DNA of 64,000 bases from Ottowia oryzae (GCF_003008535.1 NZ_CP027666.1:3151501-3215500); one strand, 5' to 3'; counted from the first letter of the stretch, positions 30,052 through 38,878 are shown. Notes: generated by a model not told the origin, from the letters alone. Numbers and translations: made by a program.

Positions 30052-30942
30052 ATGAACCCCACCCATCGCCTGGCTGCCCGCCTGACCCCTCTGGTGGCCT
30101 GCGTCGGCCTGCTGGCCGCCTGCGGCCAGTCCGCCACCGCGCCCACCGCCAATGGCGGCGCCAGCCCGGCCACCACCAGCATCTCGACCACCCACGTGAC
30201 CACGCCGCCCGCCCAGCCCAGCCCCCAGGCCGTCGCGCTCAGCGCCGCGCGCGTTCTGCCTGCTTACGAATGGGAGCTGACCGCCGCGCGCGACGGCCGC
30301 GGCCAGAACGATGCGCGCTGGCGCGTGGGCGATCGCCCGCCCCTGCGCCTGTCCTTCAAGGATGGCCGCGTGGCCGTGCACCACCTGTGCAACCTCGCCA
30401 GCGCGGGCTACGAACTGGACGGCACCCAAATGCGCATGACGCGCCCCACGGCCACGCTGCGCGCCTGTGCCGAACTGGGCCTGATGGCACTGGAAAGCCG
30501 CGTGCTGAGCCTGTTGCCCACCGTGCAGGCCGCCCACGCCAGCGGCGCACCCGACGCACCCCAGCTGCTGCTGCGCTTTGCCGACGGCAGCGAATGGGAC
30601 CTGGTCGGCCATCCCACGCCCGAAACGCGCTACGGCAGCGCGGGCGAGCGCCTCTTTCTGGAAGTGGCACCGCTCAAGGTGGCCTGCAACCACCCGCTGA
30701 TGCCCAACGCCACCTGCCTGCGCGTGCGCGACGTGCGCTATGGCGAAAACGGCGTCAAGACCGGCGAAGGCGAATGGCGCATCTTCCAGGGCAGCATCGA
30801 AGGCTACGAGCACCGCGAAGGCACGCGCAACATCCTGCGCGTGAACCGCTATTCGCTGGCCCGCAATGGCCAACTGCCCGCCGACGCGCCCAGCCACGCC
30901 TATGTGCTGGACATGGTGGTCGAAAGCGAGCTGACGCAGTAA
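30052..30942 (+). CDS. Lipoprotein with META and DUF4377 domains
   Basis: 296 residues. The signal peptide ends with lipobox LLAAC (Cys at 25), so it is lipid-anchored. A Ser/Thr/Pro/Ala linker (about 26-60) precedes a META-type domain (YEWELTAARDGRGQ ... LRLSFKDGRVAVHHLCNLASAGYEL ... LRFADGSEWDLVG), seen in HslJ-like heat/novobiocin stress proteins. The C-terminal DUF4377 domain is LFLEVAPLKVACNHPLMPNATCLRVRDVRY ... DMVVESELTQ. An envelope-stress role is a family-based guess. A good SD (AGAAGGAC) precedes the ATG. Confidence 0.9.
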   Translation: MNPTHRLAARLTPLVACVGLLAACGQSATAPTANGGASPATTSISTTHVTTPPAQPSPQAVALSAARVLPAYEWELTAARDGRGQNDARWRVGDRPPLRLSFKDGRVAVHHLCNLASAGYELDGTQMRMTRPTATLRACAELGLMALESRVLSLLPTVQAAHASGAPDAPQLLLRFADGSEWDLVGHPTPETRYGSAGERLFLEVAPLKVACNHPLMPNATCLRVRDVRYGENGVKTGEGEWRIFQGSIEGYEHREGTRNILRVNRYSLARNGQLPADAPSHAYVLDMVVESELTQ

Positions 30943-30988
30943 GCGAAGCCGGGGCGTCGCGCGGCGTTTTTCTGCGCAGCGCGGCTTG

Positions 30989-31045
30989 AAAGACCTATCA
31001 GCCGCTAGCGCCCGCTGGTACTGCGCAAGCAGCTACACTTTTTGA
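30989..31045 (-). repeat. Dispersed repeat copy 11, diverged
   Basis: On the minus strand AAAAAGTGTAGCTGCTTGCGC, then CCAGCGGGCGCTAGCGGCTGATAG. It lies between the META-domain gene and mobA. Confidence 0.6.
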
Positions 31046-31197
31046 TGCAAGGCCCTGGTCAACCGCGTGCCAGGGTTACGGGCGTGCGGCTAGGCCGCCG
31101 TTTCAGCACCGCGCTCGCCCTTGATCCAGCGCACGCCCCAGCGCTGGCGCGGCGCCCTCGCCGCCCAGCCACGCGCCAGTGCGGCTATAACCGGCAG

Positions 31198-31902
31198 ATG
31201 CCTATTTCCCACGCGCGCGACCTGCTCCCTGCCCACGCCATCAGTGCGGTGCTGCTGGCCGGTGGCCGCGGCAGCCGCATGGGCGGTGCCGACAAAGGGC
31301 TGCAAGCCTTTCGCGGCACGCCGCTGGCGCAAAACGCGCTGCAGCGGCTGCGCGCGCAAACCCTGGCGCCCGCGCACGTGGCGATCAGCGCCAACCGCCA
31401 CCTGAACGACTACGCCGCCCTGGGCGCGCCCGTGCTGACCGACCCGCCCCACCTGCCCGCCTTTGCCGGCCCGCTGGCCGGTTTTCTGGCCGGTCTGGCG
31501 CAAGCCGACACGCCCTGGCTGCTGACCGTGCCGTGCGACGTGCCGCTGTTCCCGCTCTCACTTTGTGAGCGCCTAGTGCAGGCTGCACAAGCGCAGCAGG
31601 CCGATATCGCCATCGCCGCGGCGCCCGAGCACGAGGCTGGCCAAAGCGACGATGGCCCCGCGCCGCTGCGCCGCCAACCCGTGTTCTGCCTGCTGCGCAC
31701 CGCGCTGCACGCCGACCTGGCCGCCTACGTGCACGAGGGCGGCCGCAAGATCGGCGCCTGGGCCGCCCGGCACCGCACCGCCGTCGTGCCTTTTGACGCG
31801 CCGGGCGACGACCCGCTGGCCTTTGCCAACGCCAACACCCTGGACGAGCTGCACCGGCTGGAGGGCCTGATGGCGCCCGCCACCCCGCCTGCCCAGCCAT
31901 GA
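31198..31902 (+). CDS. mobA: Molybdenum cofactor guanylyltransferase
   Basis: 234 residues from the ATG at 31198. The nucleotidyltransferase signature is SAVLLAGGRGSRMGGADKGLQ (about 16-36), with the GTP site GGxGxRMGGxDK. Then VLTDPPHLPAFAGPLAGFLAGL and TVPCDVPLFP, with the Asp that binds Mg2+. It attaches GMP from GTP to molybdopterin to give the bis-MGD cofactor form in the cytoplasm. The stop overlaps the start of the following GNAT gene by four bases (ATGA, 31899-31902), suggesting coupled translation. Confidence 0.95.
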   Translation: MPISHARDLLPAHAISAVLLAGGRGSRMGGADKGLQAFRGTPLAQNALQRLRAQTLAPAHVAISANRHLNDYAALGAPVLTDPPHLPAFAGPLAGFLAGLAQADTPWLLTVPCDVPLFPLSLCERLVQAAQAQQADIAIAAAPEHEAGQSDDGPAPLRRQPVFCLLRTALHADLAAYVHEGGRKIGAWAARHRTAVVPFDAPGDDPLAFANANTLDELHRLEGLMAPATPPAQP

Positions 31903-32438
31903 GCCCCATGTCCGCGCCCACCCTTCGCCTGCTGCAAACCGCCGATCTGCCCGCCTACAAGGTGCTGCGCGACACCGGCTTGCTGCACGACCCGCAGGCG
32001 TTCACGTCGGACTACGAAACCACGCACGCCCAGCCCGCGTCCGCCTACGGCACGCGCCTGGGCCAGCCGCCGCAAGACCATTTCACGCTGGGCGCTTTCG
32101 CCGCGCCCGTGGGCGATGCGCCGCCCGAGCTGATCGGCGCCGTGGTCTGCGAACGCGAAGCGCGCCGCAAGGTGCGCCACCAGGCTTCGCTGCTGGGCAT
32201 GGTGGTGGCGCCGCACGCGCGTGGTCAGGGCGTGGGCCGCGCGCTGCTGGCGGCGTTCGACACCCTGGCGCGCCAGCTGCCGGGGCTGGAGCAAATCGTG
32301 CTGAGCGTCACCGCCAGCAACCTGGCCGCCGTGCGCCTGTATGAGCAGGCGGGCTTTCAGCGCTACGGCCTGCTGGCCAAGGCCCTGAAGATCGGCGACA
32401 CCTATTACGACAAAGCCTTGATGGCCAGGACACTATGA
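31899..32438 (+). CDS. GNAT-family N-acetyltransferase
   Basis: 179 residues. Acetyl-CoA motif A is SLLGMVVAPHARGQGVGRALLAAF (about 100-123), with RGQGVGRAL as the pyrophosphate loop, and motif B is SVTASNLAAVRLYEQAGFQRYG. The N-terminus LRLLQTADLPAYKVLRDTGLL is the usual strand-helix opening. The acceptor is unknown. Its overlap with mobA and short distance to moeA place it in the cofactor operon, though a link to the cofactor is not shown. Its stop (ACACTATGA) is at the left edge of a dispersed repeat copy. Confidence 0.92.
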   Translation: MSPMSAPTLRLLQTADLPAYKVLRDTGLLHDPQAFTSDYETTHAQPASAYGTRLGQPPQDHFTLGAFAAPVGDAPPELIGAVVCEREARRKVRHQASLLGMVVAPHARGQGVGRALLAAFDTLARQLPGLEQIVLSVTASNLAAVRLYEQAGFQRYGLLAKALKIGDTYYDKALMARTL

Positions 32439-32496
32439 ATTGGATAGCTGGCGGCGCTGGCTGCACCTGCGCCAGCGCCCGTTTTTATTCAAATGG
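32429..32496 (+). repeat. Dispersed repeat copy 12
   Basis: ACACTATGAATTGGATAGCTGGCGGCGCTGG, then CACCTGCGCCAGCGCCCGTTTTT. It provides the stop of the GNAT gene and occupies the gap before moeA. Confidence 0.85.
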
Positions 32497-32529
32497 GTTG
32501 GTGCCGAACTGCACCGCCCCTTGCACGAA

Positions 32530-33936
32530 ATGACTGACACTTCCCTGGCCCACATCGCCGCCGCGCTGCCGGGCTACGACGCCCAGGCCCTGCACGTCGA
32601 CACGGCGCTGGCCTTTCTGCAAACCCTAACGCAGCCCGTTACCCACGCTGTCAACGTGCCGCTGGCGCAGGCGTTGGGCCGCGTGCTGGCTGACGACGTG
32701 GTCTCGCCCATCAGCGTGCCGCCGCACGACAATTCGGCCATGGACGGCTTCGCGTTTCGCGGCGCCGAGTTGGCCCCCGGCCAGCCGCTGGCGCTGCGCG
32801 TGGTCGGCACCGCCCTGGCGGGCGCCGCGTGGCGCGGCGCGGTGGCGCCCGGCGAGTGCGTGAAGATCACCACCGGCGCCGTCATGCCCGAAGGGCTGGA
32901 CACCGTGGTGCCGCACGAGCATGTGCGCCAAGAAGCGGGCCCTGAAGGCGGCGAGCAAATCCACATCGCGCCCGGCGCTGTGCGCCCCGGCGACAACCGG
33001 CGCCTGCGCGGCGAAGACCTGCTGGCCGGTCAGCCGGCACTACAAAAAGCAGAGCTGCTGGCGCCTGCCGCCATTGGTTTGCTGGCCAGTCTGGGCTTTA
33101 CCGAGGTGCGCGTGCTGCGCCGCCTGCGCGTGGCGTATTTCTCTACCGGCGACGAAATCCTGAGCCCCGGCGACGCCCCGCGCGAAGGCGCCGTGTACGA
33201 CAGCAACCGCTACACCGTCACCGCGCTGTTGGCGCGCCTGGGCTGCGAGGTGATCGACCTGGGCGTGGTGCCCGACAACCCTGAGCGCCTGGCCGCTGCC
33301 TTTCGCACGGCCGCTGCCCGGGCCGACGCCATCATCACCAGCGGCGGTGTGAGCACCGGCGAGGCCGACCACACCAAGGCGGTGATGCGCAGCCTGGGCG
33401 ACGTGGTTTTCTGGGGCCTGGCGCAGCGCCCCGGCCGCCCGATGGCCGTGGGGCGAATCCGCCGCGCGCCTTTGGAACACGCTGCATCCAGCAGCGCATT
33501 CAGTAACGAATCGACCGCCAGCGCAGGTGGGACGGGCGCCAGCAGCTATTCAACCGATAGCAAACATCACGCCGACGCAGGCACGGCCGTCCTCTTCGGC
33601 CTGCCGGGCAACCCGGTGGCGACGATGGTCACCTTCATCACCCTGGTGCGCCCCACGCTGCTGCGCATGATGGGTGCGCGCGCCACGCCGCCCGTGCTGC
33701 TGCGCGCCGCCAGCGAAAGTGCGCTGCGCAAGAAGCCCGGCCGCACCGAGTACCAGCGCGGCGTGGTCACGCAGCGGGTGGATGGACGCCTGTCGGTGCG
33801 CGCCGCCGGTCAGCAAGGCTCGGGCGTGCTCTCGTCCATGGTGCAGGCCAACGGGCTCATCGTGCTGGCGCACGCGCAGGGCGACGTGGCCGCGGGCGAC
33901 GACGTCAGCGTGATGATGTTCGATGGGGTGATGTAG
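32530..33936 (+). CDS. moeA: Molybdopterin molybdotransferase
   Basis: 468 residues from the ATG at 32530; bacterial MoeA is usually about 400-420. Domain features in order: PLAQALGRVLADDV, the catalytic region PPHDNSAMDGFAFRG, KITTGAVMPEG, DNRRLRGEDL, the MPT-binding motif YFSTGDEILSPGDAPREGAVYDSNRYTV, ITSGGVSTGEADHTK and FGLPGNPVATM. It inserts molybdate into adenylated molybdopterin. Residues about 315-352 (EHAASSSAFSNESTASAGGTGASSYSTDSKHHADAGTA) carry a repeat-derived insertion (33508-33568), lying in a surface loop just before the GLPGNP motif. It ends at TAG 33936. Confidence 0.95.
   Translation: MTDTSLAHIAAALPGYDAQALHVDTALAFLQTLTQPVTHAVNVPLAQALGRVLADDVVSPISVPPHDNSAMDGFAFRGAELAPGQPLALRVVGTALAGAAWRGAVAPGECVKITTGAVMPEGLDTVVPHEHVRQEAGPEGGEQIHIAPGAVRPGDNRRLRGEDLLAGQPALQKAELLAPAAIGLLASLGFTEVRVLRRLRVAYFSTGDEILSPGDAPREGAVYDSNRYTVTALLARLGCEVIDLGVVPDNPERLAAAFRTAAARADAIITSGGVSTGEADHTKAVMRSLGDVVFWGLAQRPGRPMAVGRIRRAPLEHAASSSAFSNESTASAGGTGASSYSTDSKHHADAGTAVLFGLPGNPVATMVTFITLVRPTLLRMMGARATPPVLLRAASESALRKKPGRTEYQRGVVTQRVDGRLSVRAAGQQGSGVLSSMVQANGLIVLAHAQGDVAAGDDVSVMMFDGVM
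33508..33568 (-). repeat. Dispersed repeat copy 13, inside moeA
   Basis: On the minus strand GTTTGCTATCGGTTGAATAGCTGCTGGCGCCC, then CCACCTGCGCTGGCGGTCGATTC. It is antisense to moeA and read as SAGGTGASSYSTDSK, in a different frame from the other antisense coding copies. Confidence 0.82.
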
Positions 33937-34014
33937 CCGCCGGCTTGGCGGGAAGCGCGCTGAATGGCGGTTTCGGCAGGATTGCGCCGCTTTGATCGTT
34001 ACGCCCCTGGAAGC

Positions 34015-34047
34015 AAAAAAGCCTTACACCGCGCGGCATAAGGCTTT
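34015..34047 (-). terminator. Rho-independent terminator of the tRNA-Leu gene
   Basis: On the minus strand AAAGCCTTA, a loop of GC-rich sequence, TAAGGCTTTTTT. The stem is 34018-34026 with 34039-34047. It lies about 40 bp past the tRNA 3' end. Confidence 0.85.
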
Positions 34048-34089
34048 CAAAGCAAGTAGGGCAAGGCCGGATCGGGCTGTGTTCCGGGC

Positions 34090-34176
34090 TGGTGCGCGGG
34101 GGGGGACTCGAACCCCCACACCATTGCTGGCGTCAGGACCTAAACCTGGTGCGTCTACCAATTTCGCCACCCGCGC
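34090..34176 (-). tRNA. tRNA-Leu (anticodon TAG)
   Basis: 87 bases including an encoded CCA end. The acceptor stem is GCGCGGG with CCCGCGC. The anticodon stem-loop is CCAGG TTTAGGT CCTGA-like, giving TAG, and a long variable arm fits tRNA-Leu. The T-arm is GGGGG TTCGAGT CCCCC. Confidence 0.96.
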
Positions 34177-34296
34177 GCCCTGTTCTCTGCCAGCTGCCTG
34201 GCCGCCAGAAGCGCCCAGGTGCTGCAGAGAGCCGGCGATTCTAACCTGCGCCGCCGCCGCGCTTGTCATCCAAGCAGCGGATGCGGCGCGTGGTCG

Positions 34297-37200
34297 TCAT
34301 TCCACCGATGGCTCGGGCGGCTTCACGCGGAACCACGCGGCGTACATCGCCGGCAAGGCCAGCAGCGTGAGCGCCGTGGCCACGATCAGCCCGCCCATGA
34401 TGGCCACCGCCATCGGCCCCCAGAACACGCTGCGCGACAGCGGAATCATGGCCAGCACGGCGGCAGCGGCGGTCAGCACGATGGGGCGCAGGCGCCGCAC
34501 GGCCGATTCGATGATGGCGTTCCACGCCGGCACGCCCCGCGCGCGGTCGGTCTCGATCTGGTCGATCAGGATGACCGAGTTGCGCTGGATCATGCCCATC
34601 AGCGCAATCACGCCCAGCAGCGCCACAAAGCCGAACGGGCGGTTCAGCAGCAGCAGCGCCGCCGCCACGCCGGCGATGCCCAGCGGCCCGGTCAGGAAGA
34701 CCAGCATGGCGCGGCTGAAGCTGTGCAGCTGCAGCATCAGCAGCGTGAAGGTGACGAACAGCATGATGGGAATGCCCGCCGCGATGGAGGCCGATCCCTT
34801 GCTGCTTTCCTCGACCGCACCCGCCACTTCAATGCGGTAGGCGCTGTCGCCCTGCTGGGCCCATTGCGCCTCCAGCGCGCGCAGCTGCGGCAGCAGCTCG
34901 TTGGTGACGGTGGCGCCTTGCAGGCCTTCGACCACGTCGCCCTGCACGGTGATGGCGTAGTCGCGGTTTTCGCGCCACAGCACGCCGGGCTCCCACGCAA
35001 AGACGGGCTTGGCGATCTGCGTGAGCGGAATGGCCTTGCCGCTGGCGGTGGTCACGTAGGCGTTGGCCAGGTCGCTCAACGTGTCGCGCTCGGCCTTGGG
35101 CTGGCGCAGCACGATGTCGATCAGGCGGTCGCCCTCGCGGTACTGGCCGATGGTGGTGCCGCTCAGCAACATGCGGTTGGCCTGCGCGATCGACTGGCTG
35201 GTGACCTGCAGGGCGCGCGCCTTGTCCTGGTCGATTTCCAGCCGCACCGATTTCACCGATTCGTTCCAGTTGTCGTTCACGCCGCGCGTGTTGGGGCTCT
35301 CGCGCATGGCCGTCTTGACCTCGTCGGCCAGGGTGCGCAGGTGCGTTGGGTCGGGCCCGATCACGCGAAACTGCACCGGGTAGGCCACGGGCGGGCCGTT
35401 GGGCAGCAGCTTGACGCGGCCACGCACTTCGGGGAATTCGGTGGCCAGCAGCTCAGGCAGCGCCAGCCGCAGGCGGTTGCGCTCGGCCAGGTCTTTGGGC
35501 TGCACGATCAACTGCGACACGTTGGTCTGCGGAAAGACCTGGTCCAGCGGCAGGTAAAAGCGCGGCACGCCCGAGCCCACCCACTGCGTGACGCCCACCA
35601 CGCCCGGCTCGGCCAGCAGGCGCTTTTCCACGCGCTTGGCCACGTCTTCGTTGGCGGCAAACGAGGTGCCTTCGGGCGACCACAGATCGACCATGATTTC
35701 AGGCCGGCTGGAATCGGGGAAGAACTGCTGCTGCACCTTGCCCATGCCCAGGATGCCCAGCGCAAACAGCGCCACCGTGGCGCCGATGGTCACCCAGCGG
35801 TGCGCCACGCACCAGGTCACCATGGCGCGAAAGCGGTTGTAGAAGGCGCTGTCAAACATCTCGTGCGGCTCTTCGTGCACGGGCTGCCCGCTGTTCAGCG
35901 CCTGCGCGCGCGCGGCGGCCACGTGCGGCGGCACCCGCAGCAGCCAGGCGCCCAGGTACGGCACGAAGTACACCGACGCCAGCCAGCTGACCAGCAGCGC
36001 GATCACCGTGACGGCGAAGATGGCAAAGGTGTATTCGCCCGTCATCGACTTGGCGATGCCGATGGGCAGAAAGCCCACCGCCGTGATCAGCGTGCCGGTC
36101 AGCATCGGGATGGCGGTGATCTCGTACGCGAAGGTGGCGGCGCGAAACTTGTCGTAGCCCTCTTCCATCTTGCGCACCATCATTTCCACCGCAATGATCG
36201 CGTCGTCCACCAGCAGGCCCAGCGCAATGATCAGCGAGCCCAGCGAGATCTTGTGCAGCCCAATGCCCCAGTACTGCATGGCCAGAAAGGTGACGGCCAG
36301 CACCAGCGGAATGGTGATGCCCACCACCAGGCCGGGGCGCACGTCCAGCGTCCAGCGGCGCCACCAGGGGTGCTGGCCCGCGCGCTTGTGCAGGCCCAGC
36401 GCCAGAAAGCTCACGGCCAGCACGATGACCACCGCCTCGATCAGCACCTTGACGAATTCGTTCACCGAATCGGCTACGGCGCGCGGCTGGTCCTGCACCT
36501 GGCGCAGGTCCACGCCCAGCGGCAGTTGCGACTCGATCTTCTGTGTGGTGGCCTTCAGCGCCTTGCCCAGCGCAATGATGTCGCCGCCCTTGGCCATGGA
36601 CACGCCGATGGCAATCGCCTCGTGCCCGTCGTGGCGCACCTTCACCTGCGGCGGATCGACGTAGCCGCGCGACACCTCGGCGATGTCGCCCAGGCGCAGC
36701 TGCGCACCAGAGGGCCCGCGGATCGGCATCTCGCGCAGCTGCTCGACGTTGTTGAACTGCCCGGCCACGCGCACCTGCACCACGTCCAGCGGCGTTTGCA
36801 CGGCGCCGGCCGATTCGACCGCGTTCTGCGCGCCCAGCTGCGCCAGTACGGCGTTCATGTCCAGGCCCAGCTGCGCCAGGCGCTTTTGCGAGATTTCGAC
36901 GTAGATCTTTTCGTCCTGCACGCCAAACAGCTCAACCTTGGCCACGTCTTTCACGCGCAGCAGCTGCTGGCGCACGTCGTCGGCAAAGTCCTTCAGCTCG
37001 GCCTGGGTGAAGCCGTCGGAAGTCAGCGTGTAGATCACGCCGTACACGTCGCCAAAGTCGTCGTTGAAGAACGGCCCCGCCACGCCCTGCGGCAAGGTGC
37101 TGCGCATGTCGCCCACCTTCTTGCGCACCGTGTACCAGACGCCCGCCACTTCCTTGGGCGGCGACGAATCCTTGATCTGGAAGATGATCTGCGATTCGCC

Positions 37201-37509
37201 CGGCTTGCTGTAGCTGCGGATCTTGTCGGCGTAGGGCACTTCCTGAAGCGTGCGCTCGATCTTGTCGGTGACCTGGTCGGCCACCTGGCGCGCGGTGGCG
37301 CCGGGCCAGTAGGTGCGCACCACCATCACGCGGAAGGTGAAGGGCGGGTCTTCGTCCTGCCCCAGCTGAAAGTACGCCGCCACGCCCAGCAGCATCAGCA
37401 CGATCATCAGGTAGCGGGTAAGCGCCGAGTGCTCCAGCGCCCAGCGCGAGATGTTGAAGCGAGCAGTGGGCTGGGGCGCCGGTGGCGCCGAGTGGTCTGT
37501 GGTGGACAT
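34297..37509 (-). CDS. RND-family efflux pump, inner-membrane permease (HAE-type)
   Basis: 1070 residues, a normal RND length. An N-terminal helix (LTRYLMIVLMLLGVAAYFQLGQDEDPPF) is followed by a large periplasmic porter loop (GDVYGVIYTLTSDGF and GVSMAKGGDIIALGKAL). Helix 2-6 region: VLIEAVVIVLAVSFLALGL. Helix 4 has the proton-relay acids in LGLLVDDAIIAVEMMVRK. Toward the end is VALLGVIALMGMIQRNSVILIDQIE. It takes drugs, detergents or metabolites from the periplasm or membrane and exports them with an adaptor and outer-membrane channel by proton antiport. The adaptor gene lies 12 bp upstream in the same operon. No outer-membrane factor gene follows, so TolC-like partners must be elsewhere. Confidence 0.96.
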   Translation of the reverse strand: MSTTDHSAPPAPQPTARFNISRWALEHSALTRYLMIVLMLLGVAAYFQLGQDEDPPFTFRVMVVRTYWPGATARQVADQVTDKIERTLQEVPYADKIRSYSKPGESQIIFQIKDSSPPKEVAGVWYTVRKKVGDMRSTLPQGVAGPFFNDDFGDVYGVIYTLTSDGFTQAELKDFADDVRQQLLRVKDVAKVELFGVQDEKIYVEISQKRLAQLGLDMNAVLAQLGAQNAVESAGAVQTPLDVVQVRVAGQFNNVEQLREMPIRGPSGAQLRLGDIAEVSRGYVDPPQVKVRHDGHEAIAIGVSMAKGGDIIALGKALKATTQKIESQLPLGVDLRQVQDQPRAVADSVNEFVKVLIEAVVIVLAVSFLALGLHKRAGQHPWWRRWTLDVRPGLVVGITIPLVLAVTFLAMQYWGIGLHKISLGSLIIALGLLVDDAIIAVEMMVRKMEEGYDKFRAATFAYEITAIPMLTGTLITAVGFLPIGIAKSMTGEYTFAIFAVTVIALLVSWLASVYFVPYLGAWLLRVPPHVAAARAQALNSGQPVHEEPHEMFDSAFYNRFRAMVTWCVAHRWVTIGATVALFALGILGMGKVQQQFFPDSSRPEIMVDLWSPEGTSFAANEDVAKRVEKRLLAEPGVVGVTQWVGSGVPRFYLPLDQVFPQTNVSQLIVQPKDLAERNRLRLALPELLATEFPEVRGRVKLLPNGPPVAYPVQFRVIGPDPTHLRTLADEVKTAMRESPNTRGVNDNWNESVKSVRLEIDQDKARALQVTSQSIAQANRMLLSGTTIGQYREGDRLIDIVLRQPKAERDTLSDLANAYVTTASGKAIPLTQIAKPVFAWEPGVLWRENRDYAITVQGDVVEGLQGATVTNELLPQLRALEAQWAQQGDSAYRIEVAGAVEESSKGSASIAAGIPIMLFVTFTLLMLQLHSFSRAMLVFLTGPLGIAGVAAALLLLNRPFGFVALLGVIALMGMIQRNSVILIDQIETDRARGVPAWNAIIESAVRRLRPIVLTAAAAVLAMIPLSRSVFWGPMAVAIMGGLIVATALTLLALPAMYAAWFRVKPPEPSVE

Positions 37510-37521
37510 GCGCGGGCCCCT

Positions 37522-38766
37522 TCAGCGCGACGCAGCGGCTGCCGCTGGTGCCGCAACGGTGGCGGATGCCGCGGGAGTGCCCGGCGCAGCGCTGGCGCCG
37601 TTTGCTACATTTTTCGCAGCTGCCGGCGCTGATGCATCCTGCGCTGAAGCCCGATTTGGCTTGTAAACCGATACCTTCTGCCCCGGCGCCAGCACGTGGG
37701 CGCCAGTGGCCACCACCTGCATGCCGGGCTTCAGGCCGCTGGCGATCACCACGTCGTTGCCGTCCACCGTGGCCACTTGCACGGCCTGCGCCTTCACGGT
37801 GCTGCTGCCGGGGTCGAACACCCACACGGCGCTGCCCTGGCCTTGCTGAAAGATCGCGCTGGTGGGCAGCTTGATGGCGCTGGCCGCCTGGGCGCCTGCA
37901 CCAGCGGGGCGCGGCGTGGCCGTCACCGTGGCGCCCAGCGGCGGGGCTTCGCCCGTCAGCGTGAGTTTCACGGTGTAGGTGCGCGTGACCGGGTCGGCGC
38001 TGGCCGCCACTTCGCGCACCGTGCCGGCAAAGCGCTGGTCGCTGCCCCAGCGCACCACGTCCACCAGCTGGCCGGGGCGCACTTCGTTCAGGCGGTCTTC
38101 GGGCACGGCGAACACCACGTCGCGCGGGCCGTCTTGCGCCACGCGCACCACGGGTGCACCGGCGCTGACGACCTGGTCCACCTCGGCGTCCACCCCCGTC
38201 ACCACGCCGTCGACATCGGCCAGCAGCTGCGTGTAGGCGGCCTGGTTGCCCTGGTTGCTGAGCTGCGCCTGCGCCTGCGCCAGCTGGGCCTGAGCCGAAT
38301 TAAGCTGGGCGGTGCGGCGCTCGATCTCGGCCGCGCTGACAAAGCCCTGGTCGCGCAGGCCCTGGTAGCGCTTCAGATCGGCCGCGGCCAGATCGCGCTG
38401 GGTGACGGCGGCCGACACCTGGGCGCGCGCGGCCTGCGCGGCCAGCTGGTAGTCGCTCGGGTCCAGCTGCGCCAGCAGCTGCCCTTTGCGCACGTGCTGG
38501 CCGGGCTCTACCGCGCGGCGGGTGATCTTGCCGGCCACGCGAAAGCCCAGGCGCGATTCGACCCGTGCGCGCACGTCGGCCGCGTAGTCGTGCATGCGGC
38601 CCAGGCCGCTTTCAGCCACCGTGACCAGCTTGACGGCGCGCACCGGCTCTTGCGCCGGCGGCTGCCGGCTGCAGCCCGCCAACAGGGCAACGCCCAACCA
38701 GGAAACAAGCCACAGGGCCGCGCCAGAGCGGCGCCACGGTGCGGGCGAGAAAGAAGCAGCGGCCAT
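37522..38766 (-). CDS. RND efflux periplasmic adaptor lipoprotein
   Basis: 414 residues from the ATG at 38766. Lipoprotein signal WLGVALLAGC with Cys near residue 33. Membrane-fusion-protein order: biotinyl-lipoyl half RLGFRVAGKITRRAVEPGQHVRKGQLLAQLD, alpha-hairpin (ARAQVSAAVTQRDLAAADLKRYQGLRDQGFVSAAEIERR), second lipoyl half DGVVTGVDAEVDQVVSAGAPVVRVA, and a beta-barrel. The C-terminus (about 370-414) is Ala/Pro-rich and holds a dispersed repeat copy (37600-37662), read as SAPAAAKNVANGA, beyond the conserved adaptor part. It bridges the pump at 34297 to an outer-membrane channel. A TetR-type operator lies upstream. Confidence 0.95.
   Translation of the reverse strand: MAAASFSPAPWRRSGAALWLVSWLGVALLAGCSRQPPAQEPVRAVKLVTVAESGLGRMHDYAADVRARVESRLGFRVAGKITRRAVEPGQHVRKGQLLAQLDPSDYQLAAQAARAQVSAAVTQRDLAAADLKRYQGLRDQGFVSAAEIERRTAQLNSAQAQLAQAQAQLSNQGNQAAYTQLLADVDGVVTGVDAEVDQVVSAGAPVVRVAQDGPRDVVFAVPEDRLNEVRPGQLVDVVRWGSDQRFAGTVREVAASADPVTRTYTVKLTLTGEAPPLGATVTATPRPAGAGAQAASAIKLPTSAIFQQGQGSAVWVFDPGSSTVKAQAVQVATVDGNDVVIASGLKPGMQVVATGAHVLAPGQKVSVYKPNRASAQDASAPAAAKNVANGASAAPGTPAASATVAAPAAAAASR
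37600..37662 (+). repeat. Dispersed repeat copy 14, in the 3' part of the adaptor gene
   Basis: GTTTGCTACATTTTTCGCAGCTGCCGGCGCTG, then CCTGCGCTGAAGCCCGATTTGGC. It is antisense to the gene and is read as APAAAKNVA. Confidence 0.78.
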
Positions 38767-38801
38767 GGGTGTCGCGACGAGTGAAAAAAGAAGCGCGACC
38801 G

Positions 38802-38823
38802 TTAATGACCGCGCGGTTAGTAA
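38802..38823. promoter_or_regulatory. Putative TetR-family operator upstream of the RND operon
   Basis: A 22-bp near-palindrome TTAATGACCGCGCGGTTAGTAA with a perfect ACCGCGCGGT centre and TTA/TAA ends. It lies 36 bp before the adaptor start codon, where repressors of RND pumps usually bind. Operators of this layout are typical of AcrR/TtgR-like TetR proteins. No tetR gene is adjacent: kup is the next gene, so the regulator is elsewhere. Confidence 0.7.
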
Positions 38824-38878
38824 TCTAGGCGATGGCTTGAGCAGTGTCAATGCCACCCGGCAGACCTTGCGCGGGGCA

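Noticed and set aside
34219..37632. Very long plus-strand open frame opposite the RND pump gene (over 1100 codons)
   Set aside because: It is the antisense shadow of a GC-rich gene: composition is Arg/His/Gln-rich without any domain, while the minus strand encodes a complete RND permease.
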